Shown: positions 53,138 through 61,497 of the stretch, piece after piece | Numbering within the stretch: the stretch's first letter is position 1 | How the letters are laid out: each line of letters opens with the position of its first letter | Assembly (NCBI GenBank): GCA_965657335.1 | Contig: CBFHOH010000004.1 | Location: 1 to 64,000 of the forward strand | Source of the DNA: UBA4582 sp965657335 | GTDB taxonomy: Bacteria > Pseudomonadota > Gammaproteobacteria > Pseudomonadales > Azotimanducaceae | Direction of reading: 5' to 3' | DNA length: 64,000 bases | Program-made: the position numbers and the translations under genes | Notes under the pieces: generated by a model | Databases searched by the model: none | Told to the model about the DNA's origin: nothing | What the model saw: the letters and a program-made list of their open reading frames with translations, nothing else

Positions 53138-53731
53138 CTAGCGTGGCGGAAGCCCCTTTTCTGCGCGTACTTTATTCATGCGGTCAATGTCACCGGGCAG
53201 TCTCTCTCCCAAGTCTGATTCGTCAATCGCCCCCGCCATGTGTGCGCCAGCATTTTTGCCGTTGTACATAATTTTTTTAGTCGGTGTAACGGCTAATATA
53301 ATTCTTAACGGCGAGTCGAGCAAATTATAGAAAAACTCCTCGCCGGAAGGATTACCGGGATTCAGTTTTTGCGACAACGCGGTATAAAACCACTTTTTGG
53401 TGTCGTCATCCTGAAAAAACTCACCGGTCCCTTTAAAGGTAATTGCTCCGCCCGGCAGATCCGCAGATGCATCAGGTCGATAGCCATTGCTGCTTACATT
53501 GACTGAAACTCTGTTGTCGCGGCGAATAGCCGTGGTTCTGTGTCGATGTTCCGCGAAGGTTATCCAGATTTTGCCCTCGTGCCAGACATAAGCATGGGTG
53601 ACGCCAACAGGCCATCCGTCTTTTGTTGCCCACATGAGAACGCATTCCATAGAATTATCCATGAGTTGGTCAACTTCGTCGTCGGTAAAAGGATAAATAG
53701 AGACAATTTCGTGGTCGTGAGTTTGTGCCAT
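53138..53731 (-). CDS. Pyridoxamine 5'-phosphate oxidase-like split-barrel protein
   Basis: 197 residues from ATG 53731 (AAGGAAAG upstream). FMN or F420 split-barrel features: KDGWPVGVTHAYVWHEGKIW, then AEHRHRTTAIRRDNRVSV, the standard second-strand pair. Many such proteins are F420- or FMN-dependent reductases or heme-binding. Operator 5 is 49 bases upstream, so it heads the eight-gene minus operon. It could act as flavin partner in the pathway, which is only a guess. Confidence 0.8.
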   Translation of the reverse strand: MAQTHDHEIVSIYPFTDDEVDQLMDNSMECVLMWATKDGWPVGVTHAYVWHEGKIWITFAEHRHRTTAIRRDNRVSVNVSSNGYRPDASADLPGGAITFKGTGEFFQDDDTKKWFYTALSQKLNPGNPSGEEFFYNLLDSPLRIILAVTPTKKIMYNGKNAGAHMAGAIDESDLGERLPGDIDRMNKVRAEKGLPPR

Positions 53732-53780
53732 GATGGAGCTTTCCTTGGAATTTAAAATGTTAGTTACACCACATTGATGT

Positions 53781-53804
53781 AAAACAATCAAGTCTGATTG
53801 TTTT
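53781..53804. promoter_or_regulatory. Island operator 5 (upstream of the PNPOx-Rieske operon)
   Basis: Core AACAATCAAGTCTGATTGTT (53783-53802), arms of 10 perfect bases around AGTC. On the minus strand TTGATT is followed by 17 bases and TGTAAC, a weak -35/-10 pair. It lies 49 bases before the PNPOx start. Confidence 0.8.
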
Positions 53805-53819
53805 TATTATGACTCAATG

Positions 53820-55214
53820 TCAATTATGTCCGCGTAGAAACGTGTCCAGCACATCGTGAAAATGCCGAATACGAATTTCTTGATAGTTTCCGAGTGTTTG
53901 ATGCCCTTTTTTCGACGCTTTGATACCGGCCCATTGCCTCGTGAAGTTTTCTGTATCTTGATCAAGCACGTGACTGAGCCCGGTTTGATTAAACGACGAG
54001 AGCGAGGTGTAAGGTTCATCGATTCCCAGTTTCTCTACGGGCGCAGGCTTAGGTCTGATGCCTGAGCTTGGTAGAGGTTGAAGCAGCATGATGTCGTGTA
54101 TGCAACGGTCAACACCGAGAGGTCTGAAACGATAGATCAACGGAATGACGATACCGGGAAAGAAACAGGCGTTGGGAAATAAATGGTATTCAATGCTATC
54201 GAGCATTTCACTATTCGAGTGGCCGGACAAGTCTACGGAAAGGTTCTCGGACATGTTTGTGCGAAGGATGTCGGCGTGTGCTTGCCTTGCGGTTATGCCT
54301 TCGGGCAGTTCGCTTGCGTCATGACCAAAAAAGCCGAATAACTCAGCCTCGGAATAAGCTTTTTCAAAATGTGGATTTCCGGAAGAAAGGTTTTGGAAAA
54401 ACCGAGTCACGTGAGGGCTAAATATGTCGTACTGGGTGTTTGCCCAACTCGACGTTCGTAGTGCCTCTGGATGGGTTGCGAGAACATGAAATGCCTCGAG
54501 AAAGCCCTCCATGCACATTTTCCAATTGCCCGGCAGAATTTTTTGCGTGTGCAGCGAAATAAATCGGTTTTCCAGTGGCCACGTTGCAAAGTGCTCAGGA
54601 AGCACCTGTAAGTACTCCTCAAGCGGTGTCGCCTGCGGATCGAGATTAATGAAAATAAATCCACCCCAGCTTTCGCAAGGTATCTCAGTCAGCCCAAACT
54701 TTTCCTCTTCGACGTGAGGAAAGTCCCATCGGCAGGGTATGTCTCTCAGTGCACCGTCTAGATGCCACGACATGCCGTGAAACGGGCAACGAAGAAATTG
54801 TTTGCCCTGTCCTTGATCACCTGCATCAAAGAATTGCATGCCTCGATGTGGGCAAGAGTTGATAAATGCACGAACTTTATTGTCCTCACCGCGAATAACG
54901 ATAACCGAGTCATCACAAATGTCGTAGACGTAGTAATCGCCGACATCCGTGACATGTTCCTCTCGGCAGGCCCATTGCCAGGTTTTCTGCCAAACGTTCT
55001 CGACTTCTGAGCGATAGAACGCCTCGTCTGTATAACGGGAGAGTGGAATGTCATCGCTACCCAGATATTCGTACTTGACCTGTTTCAGTGCGTCGGCGGG
55101 CGTGTCCATATCCCTGTTGAGCATGTCCTGAGGGCTGGGACCGGGGCATCTTGCATCGCCGGGTTCAAGCGTTTGATCTGAATTTGCGTATATATCAAAG
55201 CGTTCGTTACTCAT
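53820..55214 (-). CDS. Rieske non-heme iron oxygenase, alpha subunit
   Basis: 464 residues. Rieske site Cys121-x-His123 and Cys143-x-x-His146; iron site in EGFLEAFHVLATHPE. The long N-terminal part before the Rieske domain (about 85 residues) recalls phthalate- or naphthalene-type alpha subunits. It ends 15 bases before operator 5 and begins 87 bases from operator 6, so it is probably controlled by operator 6 as a single gene. Confidence 0.93.
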   Translation of the reverse strand: MSNERFDIYANSDQTLEPGDARCPGPSPQDMLNRDMDTPADALKQVKYEYLGSDDIPLSRYTDEAFYRSEVENVWQKTWQWACREEHVTDVGDYYVYDICDDSVIVIRGEDNKVRAFINSCPHRGMQFFDAGDQGQGKQFLRCPFHGMSWHLDGALRDIPCRWDFPHVEEEKFGLTEIPCESWGGFIFINLDPQATPLEEYLQVLPEHFATWPLENRFISLHTQKILPGNWKMCMEGFLEAFHVLATHPEALRTSSWANTQYDIFSPHVTRFFQNLSSGNPHFEKAYSEAELFGFFGHDASELPEGITARQAHADILRTNMSENLSVDLSGHSNSEMLDSIEYHLFPNACFFPGIVIPLIYRFRPLGVDRCIHDIMLLQPLPSSGIRPKPAPVEKLGIDEPYTSLSSFNQTGLSHVLDQDTENFTRQWAGIKASKKGHQTLGNYQEIRIRHFHDVLDTFLRGHN

Positions 55215-55301
55215 AGTTCAACACTCCACCGGTTTACGTAAATAATACGTCATTGTGCCAATCTTTATCTGTTGCTTGGTACCATTTATGCCGAAATGTA
55301 C

Positions 55302-55325
55302 AAAACAGTCAACATTGATTGTTTT
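55302..55325. promoter_or_regulatory. Island operator 6 (divergent Rieske and P450 genes)
   Basis: Core AACAGTCAACATTGATTGTT (55304-55323). It is 45 bases before the P450 start on the plus strand and 87 before the Rieske start on the minus strand. TTGATT in the right arm can serve as a -35 box on the plus strand. Confidence 0.78.
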
Positions 55326-55370
55326 ATGTTATTCTCTTTTTAACATTTGGCCAACGATGGAAATTAATTT

Positions 55371-56654
55371 ATGACAGCTAGCGATCAAGAAGAACTAAGC
55401 AGAGCTGCAACCTGTCCCCTGCATGAGGTCTCGCCAATGCATCCTGCGTTATTGAAGGCACCCTGGGACATAAATCGCCGCTTGAGGCACGAAGCCCCTG
55501 TTTTTAAGGATCCTGCGTCCGGTATTTACTTCATTTCGCGGTATGAAGATGTGCTCAGCATGGCAAGAGATCATCAAACATTTTCTAGCAAAATGCTGAC
55601 AGCAACTCGCGCGCTAGGGGGTAGTGAAGATCCGGAGATTACGGAAATCCTGAAAGGCGGCTATCCTCAGGTACCAACCATGTTGACTCAGGATCCACCT
55701 CTGCAGAAAAGGTACAGAAAATTTGTCGACGGTGCGTTTTCACCCGCGAGTCTCAAAATGTTGGAACCTTTCATTGAGCAAACCTCAAACGACCTGATAG
55801 ACCAATTTATAGATAACGGTCATTGCGAGTTTTTATCTGACTTTGGCGTACCGCTGCCGCTTCGTGTGATTGTGTCACAATTAGGTGCACCTGAATCGGA
55901 CATGCATTTGTTTCGTAAATGGACAGAAGCCTTTATAGGTAATCTTTCCGGGCAGCTCGACAGAGACGGATTGCTCGCAGCGGCCAAGGATATGGTGGAG
56001 TTCCAACATTATTTTGTTGAACGGATGAACGAACGTCGCGAGTCGCCAACAGATGACATTCTCTCCAAGGTCGTCAATGCGAGCATCGACGGCGAACAAC
56101 CACTCGGTGATGGTGAGTGTCTTTCAATGATCTCGCAGATAATGGTCGCTGGAAACGAAACAACCTCTGCGACACTAACAGAAGCAATGTGGTTGCTAAT
56201 TCAGAATCCTGACCAATATGAATTGCTACGCAACGACCCTTCACCTGACATGATTTCGAGGTTAGTTGAAGAAGCGCTAAGGATATCGAGTCCGTCGTCG
56301 AATATGTTCAGGCGCGCGACGCGTGACGTCGAGATGCACGGCGAAACGATTCCCAAGGACTCAATTCTGTTTGCACGATTCGCATCAGCGAATCAGGATG
56401 AGAATCAATTCCCTGAACCTGAGAAGTTTGATCTGCAGCGCCCTAACCTTAAGGATCAGGTCGCATTTGGCAAAGGTGTTCATCACTGTCTCGGGGCCGC
56501 GCTCAGTCGTCGAGAGATGAACATTGGTTTTAAAGTTATTCTGGATCGCTTAGAGAATTTCCGTCTGAATGACGGCGCCAGTGATCCTGAGTTTTCTGCT
56601 AATGCATTGCTGCATGGGCTGACCGGGCTGAACTTGGCGTTTGACAAAAAATAG
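55371..56654 (+). CDS. Cytochrome P450
   Basis: 427 residues. I-helix IMVAGNETTSATLTEAM, ExxR in EEALRISSP, heme loop FGKGVHHCLGAALSRRE with Cys373. Closest in the window to the P450 at 29377, sharing TQDPP, RYR and KxxVxFGxGVHHCLG-type features, so likely a paralogue. Heads the plus operon P450-SDR behind operator 6. Confidence 0.94.
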   Translation: MTASDQEELSRAATCPLHEVSPMHPALLKAPWDINRRLRHEAPVFKDPASGIYFISRYEDVLSMARDHQTFSSKMLTATRALGGSEDPEITEILKGGYPQVPTMLTQDPPLQKRYRKFVDGAFSPASLKMLEPFIEQTSNDLIDQFIDNGHCEFLSDFGVPLPLRVIVSQLGAPESDMHLFRKWTEAFIGNLSGQLDRDGLLAAAKDMVEFQHYFVERMNERRESPTDDILSKVVNASIDGEQPLGDGECLSMISQIMVAGNETTSATLTEAMWLLIQNPDQYELLRNDPSPDMISRLVEEALRISSPSSNMFRRATRDVEMHGETIPKDSILFARFASANQDENQFPEPEKFDLQRPNLKDQVAFGKGVHHCLGAALSRREMNIGFKVILDRLENFRLNDGASDPEFSANALLHGLTGLNLAFDKK

Positions 56655-56695
56655 GCGAGCCGAACGCCGCAAAAATTGATAACAGGATTGTATAT

Positions 56696-57478
56696 ATGAG
56701 TGTACTTGATACTTTTAGCCTGAAAGGCAAAGTGGCCGTTGTAACCGGAAGTGGCCGAGGGATAGGTGAGGCGATCGCGATAGGTCTTGCCGAAGCCGGG
56801 GCAAAGGTTGTGCTCGCCGCACGCCGAACTGAAGAAATTCAGGCTGTTGCAGATAAAATTAAGGATATGGGTGGCGATGCCATCGCGGTGACAACAGATG
56901 TAATGGTGCTCGAACAGGTGACTCAGCTAGCGGAAGCCGCGGTAGCTGCGTTTGGTTCACTCGACTGTTGGATCAGCAATGCAGGTGGTGCAGATGATCG
57001 AGTGGCCAGGACATTGATTGATGTGCCCGAGCGGCAGTGGGACTTTCAACTTAATTTGAACCTGAAGGCAGTCTGGACCGGCGCTCAAGCAGCGGCAAAG
57101 GTGATGAAGGATAATGGTGGTGGCACGATCATCAATATCTCGTCAGCAGTGGCGGGGCGAGCGTCGCCATTTAATGGTCCCTACGCAGTAGCAAAATCCG
57201 GCGTCGATAACCTGACGCAGACGTTGTCCTCCGAGTTGGCAAGATACAATATTCGGGTTAATGGTATTTCTCCAGGACCAATACCGACAGAAGTGTTTAA
57301 GGAGTTTTTGAATATCTCTGATGACGACGTGCCTGAAATGGGCAAGAAACTCGGTATTCCTTTGGGAAGGTTGGGAACACCTGAGGATATTGCACCCGCG
57401 GCAGTTTTTCTCGCATCAAGTGCCTCTGAATGGATGACCGGAGAAACAATCACAATCAAAGGCGGCCACAGCAGATAG
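56696..57478 (+). CDS. Short-chain dehydrogenase/reductase
   Basis: 260 residues. TGSGRGIG motif, AARRTEEI (NADP(H) preference), SNAGG strand, catalytic Ser in NISSAVAGR and Tyr-Ala-Val-Ala-Lys, PGPIPTE. Close relative of the SDR at 25977. Follows the P450 by 41 bases, so probably oxidises or reduces its product. Convergent with the MaoC gene. Confidence 0.88.
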   Translation: MSVLDTFSLKGKVAVVTGSGRGIGEAIAIGLAEAGAKVVLAARRTEEIQAVADKIKDMGGDAIAVTTDVMVLEQVTQLAEAAVAAFGSLDCWISNAGGADDRVARTLIDVPERQWDFQLNLNLKAVWTGAQAAAKVMKDNGGGTIINISSAVAGRASPFNGPYAVAKSGVDNLTQTLSSELARYNIRVNGISPGPIPTEVFKEFLNISDDDVPEMGKKLGIPLGRLGTPEDIAPAAVFLASSASEWMTGETITIKGGHSR

Positions 57479-57496
57479 AGTCTAAGGTTCGGGCGG

Positions 57497-57910
57497 CTAA
57501 TCGGCAGGCAATTGCAATGTGACCGTTGCCTCGATAAGTCCCCGCTCTCCATCACGTTCGAGCCAAGTTTCAACCTCCGCCATCGCGAGGCTGTCCTGCT
57601 GGTATCGTTTTGTTACGATGCCCTTGGAGACGATGTGATCACCATCGAGAATAATCGGATTTGGGAACCGTACAAACATCCGCCTTATGCAGTTCTCGCC
57701 CGCCCAGCTATGGAGCATGTTAACCATATAGCCAATGCCTAGGGGACCCTGGTTAATGCATCGTTCACCGAGCCCCAGCTCCCTAACGCTTTTTCTATCC
57801 CAGTGTACAGGGTTGGGATCGCGCAGAATCGCTGCCATTGTTTGCATCCGCTCGGCGCTGACTGATGCCATTGTCCAGTGAGGAAGTTCATCACCCTCGT
57901 TCACGTTCAT
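57497..57910 (-). CDS. MaoC-like hydratase, catalytic hot-dog half
   Basis: 137 residues from ATG 57910, overlapping the upstream partner's TGA (ATGA). The hydratase motif DPNPVHW (Asp31, Asn33, His36) is present and gives the catalytic Asp/His of R-specific enoyl-CoA hydratases. Length is a single hot-dog domain. It is the downstream half of a two-gene MaoC pair like the ChsH1/ChsH2 type heteromer, in which only one subunit carries catalytic residues (inference for this pair). Confidence 0.83.
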   Translation of the reverse strand: MNVNEGDELPHWTMASVSAERMQTMAAILRDPNPVHWDRKSVRELGLGERCINQGPLGIGYMVNMLHSWAGENCIRRMFVRFPNPIILDGDHIVSKGIVTKRYQQDSLAMAEVETWLERDGERGLIEATVTLQLPAD

Positions 57911-58362
57911 CTTTGCCCCCGATTGTAATGCCATACGACTGTGCTACTTGCGGTTAATAGGCCATCGTTGTGTAATTCAAAATCAAACACGATGCGATCG
58001 TACACAGACCCGGTGTCCTCGGGCTTATCGTTGTGCCTGCTTACCTCTGTGATTTTACCCTGAACGTCATATCTCGCATTTTCCCTGAGCGGATTAAACA
58101 GCTGCCAGTCGTAACTCTCGATTGATATCGACATGTCACTGTCAGCGCACCCTAAGGCAAACATTTCTGCGATAGTGGTACCTGAGCCAAGAATAGGCAC
58201 GTGAAATAAAGCAATGGGATGCACCACGCCATCATGCATTACCTCTGCACCGGTACAAGCTGAAAGGAGAAAGTTTTCCCAGTGCTGAATCGAGTATTCG
58301 CCCCCGGGGAATTTGTGCCCCTTCGCGCGCGTGACCTGATCAAAGCTAATAATTTCAGTCAA
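57907..58362 (-). CDS. MaoC-like hydratase partner (N-terminal type), TTG start
   Basis: 151 residues from TTG 58362, chosen for AGGAGT 6 bases upstream and because it gives TEIISFDQVTRAKG; longer frames run into operator 7. The domain is hot-dog-like but lacks the DxNPxH motif, so it is probably the non-catalytic half that binds the long substrate end. Operator 7 is 49 bases upstream. It overlaps the catalytic half by 4 bases, indicating a heteromer. Confidence 0.75.
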   Translation of the reverse strand: MTEIISFDQVTRAKGHKFPGGEYSIQHWENFLLSACTGAEVMHDGVVHPIALFHVPILGSGTTIAEMFALGCADSDMSISIESYDWQLFNPLRENARYDVQGKITEVSRHNDKPEDTGSVYDRIVFDFELHNDGLLTASSTVVWHYNRGQR

Positions 58363-58411
58363 GATGACTCCTGCAAAACTTGTGTAAGAAGTGATGTTCG
58401 ATAAACGACAC

Positions 58412-58435
58412 AATGAAGTCAAGCCTGACAATTTG
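58412..58435. promoter_or_regulatory. Island operator 7 (MaoC pair and selenoprotein genes)
   Basis: Core TGAAGTCAAGCCTGACAATT; the weakest copy, 17 of 24 positions as in operator 4. It lies 49 bases before the MaoC TTG and 70 before the AhpD-like selenoprotein ATG. TTGACT occurs on the minus strand. Confidence 0.6.
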
Positions 58436-58505
58436 GATGATGCTTGTCGCTTTTAGTGATTTGTCGTACAGTTAAAGAACTGAATCAATCGCGAGAAAAC
58501 AGCCA

Positions 58506-59054
58506 ATGCCAAGAGTAACAGAAGTAGGTGGTTTGCCGGGTTTTGCCGGTGTTTACGCACATTGCCCGGACCTCTTCGAGGGATTTATGTATCGCTATGG
58601 ATTGCTCTGGTCGCACAGCCGACTGGATCCAACGCTCAAGGATCTCGTGAGATTAAAATCCGCAAATCTAAATAAGTGTCGCTACTGAATTCCCGCACGA
58701 TCTTCTGCGGCGCAGAAGAACGGCATGTCAGAACAAATGATCAGCGAGATGTTGAATCACAGGGAGTCTTCACTGGATGAACGAATCAAGCTTGCGCTTG
58801 ATTTGACCGAAGATTTTGTAGGCAATCATGCGCACGGTATTGACGATGCGTTCATGGAACGTTTGAAAGAGCATTTCAGCGAGGCGGAAATTGTTGAATT
58901 AACCATTGGTATTGGCATTTGGGACTCTGTGCACAAGTTTAACAATGTGTTTGACGTCCATCCGCCAGTGGAAGAGGGGTTATTTACAACAGATCCTCCG
59001 GACGTGCCGCCTTCAATGCGAGAACATGTCAAACAACCCGGTAATAAGTTCTAG
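58506..59054 (+). CDS. AhpD/CMD-family selenoprotein, read through in-frame TGA (Sec61)
   Basis: The frame from ATG 58506 meets TGA at 58686-58688 and continues open to 59054 for 182 residues in total. The TGA falls in LKSANLNKCRY-U, i.e. Cys58-Arg-Tyr-Sec61 then Ile-Pro-Ala-Arg, matching the CxxCxxxR/H site of CMD/AhpD proteins (typically NxCxYCxxxR). Later parts (RIKLALDLTEDFVG, FMERLKEHFSEAEIVELTIGIGIWD) are the normal C-terminal helices, so the reading continues a normal protein. It lies in the regulon, divergent from the MaoC pair across operator 7. Pseudogene is the alternative; the hairpin after TGA argues against it. Confidence 0.83.
58701..58719 (+). promoter_or_regulatory. Candidate bacterial SECIS element of the second selenoprotein
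   Basis: TCTTCTGC (58701-58708) pairs perfectly with GCAGAAGA (58712-58719), 8 bp, around the loop GGC. The stem begins 12 bases and the loop 20 bases after the TGA, and the loop starts with G, as bacterial SECIS rules require. No bulged U is seen, unlike the first element. Fold made by eye. Confidence 0.7.
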
Positions 59055-59069
59055 CACACGAGGTGATCG

Positions 59070-60290
59070 CTAGGGTGCGTCCAAAATCGATTCGAGTTCG
59101 ATGTCGATCGCTTTTTGGTAAGCACTGTCTATCCAGTTTTGCATGATTGCTGGTCCCCTGTCTGTGCCTAACTCGAGTTGGGATTGGTAGAGAATTGGTG
59201 AAATTCGGTGCACGATAGCAATCATACCGATGTCAAATTCGCGTCGTAATGCTGGCGTAGTTATTTGAATCCCTCTCAGGCCGATAGCGTGTCGGTAATA
59301 TTCAATCATCTCATCCAGTTTTTCTCTAGAGGCATCTGCAGGCAGTGCTGTGCTGAGGAAGTAAGCTAGTTCTAGAGCGTACGATCCCGCCATCGTTGTT
59401 TGCCAGTCAAGTAACAACATTTCGCCTGAGTTGTCATCAAAGCACAGGTTGTCAACCCGGAAGTCTCCGTGCAGAAGGGTGACTGGTTTTTTCCCGAGGC
59501 GCTCCGTGAGTGCTACGCCGTTATTTTTTAACCAAGCATGTAATTTAAGCTGGTCTTCGGTAAGGCTCGCAGCATTTTCCTTAAGATATTTGGTGGCCGA
59601 TTGTAGATAGCCCATGTGTATGAGTTTGGCTGACAGCTCAATGGGGGTGACCCAGGAAAGCGACTGTAATTCCTCGTTATCCCAAAACTGTGCGTGTAGT
59701 GAGGCCATTGAGTCGAGTGCCATTTTGATATCATCGTCGCTGCAAACAGCCGATTGATCTCCAAGTCGATAGTGACTGACGTCTTCAATCAAGAGTGCAT
59801 AACGGCGCGGCATCAGCCCATAGATCCATTGGACGATGAGACCAAAAATAGCGATGAGCCAAATAGGTAGACGATTAAGTGCTTTCAGCCGTTCCAAAAT
59901 AACATCGGGATCATCGGTCGCACTCATCGCACCATAATAAAAACCAGGCGTGCGAATGTTGAGTTTTTCCTTGAGCGTACTGTAGAAGCGAATCTCTTTT
60001 TCGTAGACACCAAGACTTTGGCCCATTACCCGGTTTTTTAGTGGTGTCGGTATCTTTAATACCATCGTCGCCGGTGGTGCTGGATCGGAGGACTCGCCCT
60101 TAGCATCTGAAGAATAGGTCAGAGCAAGAATGGCAATCTCACCGAGAAAGCCAGTCTCCTGACCGACGACATGATAAGTAAAGCTAATTACTTTACCTGT
60201 CTGGAGGTGACCGCCATCTCTCATGGCTAAGGTAAGCCAGTCGGCAGTGATTTGCCCCAGACTGAAAGGTACGTCTTTATATATCTTCAG
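59070..60290 (-). CDS. APH-family phosphotransferase (ACAD10/11-type), probable CTG start
   Basis: About 406 residues if CTG 60290 is the start, supported by GAGAGGA 7 bases upstream and by the APH-typical segment SLGQITADWLTLAM, which precedes the first ATG (60224) in frame. Motifs: LLHGDFRVDNLCFDD and LLLDWQTTMAG. A hydrophobic segment around IWLIAIFGLIVQWIYGL could be membrane-facing. It follows the LLM gene by about 21 bases on the same strand. Function inferred as for the other three. Confidence 0.8.
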   Translation of the reverse strand: MKIYKDVPFSLGQITADWLTLAMRDGGHLQTGKVISFTYHVVGQETGFLGEIAILALTYSSDAKGESSDPAPPATMVLKIPTPLKNRVMGQSLGVYEKEIRFYSTLKEKLNIRTPGFYYGAMSATDDPDVILERLKALNRLPIWLIAIFGLIVQWIYGLMPRRYALLIEDVSHYRLGDQSAVCSDDDIKMALDSMASLHAQFWDNEELQSLSWVTPIELSAKLIHMGYLQSATKYLKENAASLTEDQLKLHAWLKNNGVALTERLGKKPVTLLHGDFRVDNLCFDDNSGEMLLLDWQTTMAGSYALELAYFLSTALPADASREKLDEMIEYYRHAIGLRGIQITTPALRREFDIGMIAIVHRISPILYQSQLELGTDRGPAIMQNWIDSAYQKAIDIELESILDAP

Positions 60291-60311
60291 AGGCTTGTCC
60301 TCTCTTAGTTT

Positions 60312-61184
60312 TTAGCCATTGGCTACTGGCATGATCCGCTCGCTAAGTTTGTCTAAATTGTCCAGCCCCTCTGGTCCGCCAAAAAAGAAAGCAGGAATCA
60401 TGACGCGATTGACGCCTATTGAAGCCATTTCTTCAATTCCCTGTTCGGGGTTCGCCATTTGGGAGCCGAAAATGGCACTAAATTCAATTGATGCAGGATC
60501 ACGACCCGCGTCTTCAGCTGCTTGCCTCACTCGATTCAGCAGTGCGCCAAGCTGTGTGATGTCGCCCTCGCCCGGGAAGTAACCATCAGCAATGCGTACC
60601 GCGCGTGAGATTGCAGCATCTGAATCACCACCTACGATGACAGGAATAGAACCATTTACCGGTCTTGGGCTACAGGTTGCGGGTTCGAAGTCTACAAAAT
60701 TGCCGTGATACTCGGCGTGGGGACCCTGCCAAAGTGCGCGCATCGCTTCAATGTATTCATCATTTCTAGCGCCACGCTTTTCCCAAGGGACGCCTAGCGC
60801 ATCGAATTCCTCTCTCATCCAACCCACACCCAAACCTAACTCAACTCTGCCTCCTGACAATTGGTCTAGTGTTGCGAGCTCCTTTGCGAGGATCAATGGA
60901 TTGCGTTGGGGCACAATAAGTATACAGGTGCCTAAGCGAAGCGTTGGTGCCGCGGCAGCTGCAAAAGCTAACCATATTAAAGGATCTGGAATAGGTGTTT
61001 CCGGTTCCGCGGGAATTTTTCCGTCTGGCGTATACGGATATTTCGAGACGATAGAGTCTGGCATTATCACATGCTCGCCTCCCCAAACAGATTCAAAACC
61101 GGCAGCTTCAGCGCGCTGGCACAGCGCCAGAGCAGAAGCACCATCGGTGCTGATACTACTTGCGAAGGCTAGTCCTACTTTCAT
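60312..61184 (-). CDS. LLM-class flavin/F420-dependent oxidoreductase
   Basis: 290 residues from the ATG at 61184 (KVGLAFASSIS). Luciferase-like core TLRLGTCILIVPQRNPL, GGRVELGLGVGWMREEFDALG and SIPVIVGGDSDAAISRA. The segment LAKELATLDQLSGGRVELG is strongly conserved in F420-dependent members of the TIGR03619 type. Followed by the APH-type gene. Operator 8 is about 178 bases upstream, shared with the divergent APH gene at 61498. Confidence 0.87.
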   Translation of the reverse strand: MKVGLAFASSISTDGASALALCQRAEAAGFESVWGGEHVIMPDSIVSKYPYTPDGKIPAEPETPIPDPLIWLAFAAAAAPTLRLGTCILIVPQRNPLILAKELATLDQLSGGRVELGLGVGWMREEFDALGVPWEKRGARNDEYIEAMRALWQGPHAEYHGNFVDFEPATCSPRPVNGSIPVIVGGDSDAAISRAVRIADGYFPGEGDITQLGALLNRVRQAAEDAGRDPASIEFSAIFGSQMANPEQGIEEMASIGVNRVMIPAFFFGGPEGLDNLDKLSERIMPVANG

Positions 61185-61497
61185 GTTATTTTCCTTTTCT
61201 CTATTTTGAATGCATGTAGAAATTCGAATCACTGACGTATCTAGTTTTTGACTCAATTACCCAATCGAGTTATCGCCCGTGTCGCTTCTCGCCGTCTTGC
61301 TGCTGTTTTCGGGCGGCTATTAACGACGAGGTTTAATATCTGATTTTGTTTTGCTATCTTGTTAAACAGTCATGTCTGATTGTTTTGTATTTAGCGCCTG
61401 ATCGAGCTAAAGGTCAAGCGCTCAGCGAACGTCAGATACACCGCGCTTTTTAGCGTTGAGTCCCTAAAGTCATGAACCAAAAATTGAAATTGTAATT
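61185..61497. other. Intergenic region of about 313 bases with operator 8
   Basis: Divergent control region between the LLM and APH-type genes. Apart from operator 8 (61363-61386) and its A/T-rich surroundings I see no open frame, tRNA or strong hairpin. Confidence 0.7.
61363..61386. promoter_or_regulatory. Island operator 8 (divergent LLM and APH-type genes)
   Basis: Core AACAGTCATGTCTGATTGTT (61365-61384). It lies 111 bases before the APH-type start at 61498 and about 178 before the LLM start; A/T-rich flanks suit promoters on both sides. Confidence 0.75.

Noticed and set aside
58506..59054. Two separate small genes at 58506-58688 and 58725-59054
   Set aside because: Both parts are in the same frame and join into one normal CMD protein through TGA.
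1620..59054. Alternative genetic code with TGA as Trp
   Set aside because: TGA ends many other intact genes here (for example the stop overlaps ATGA at 22990 and 57907), and TGG encodes Trp normally.
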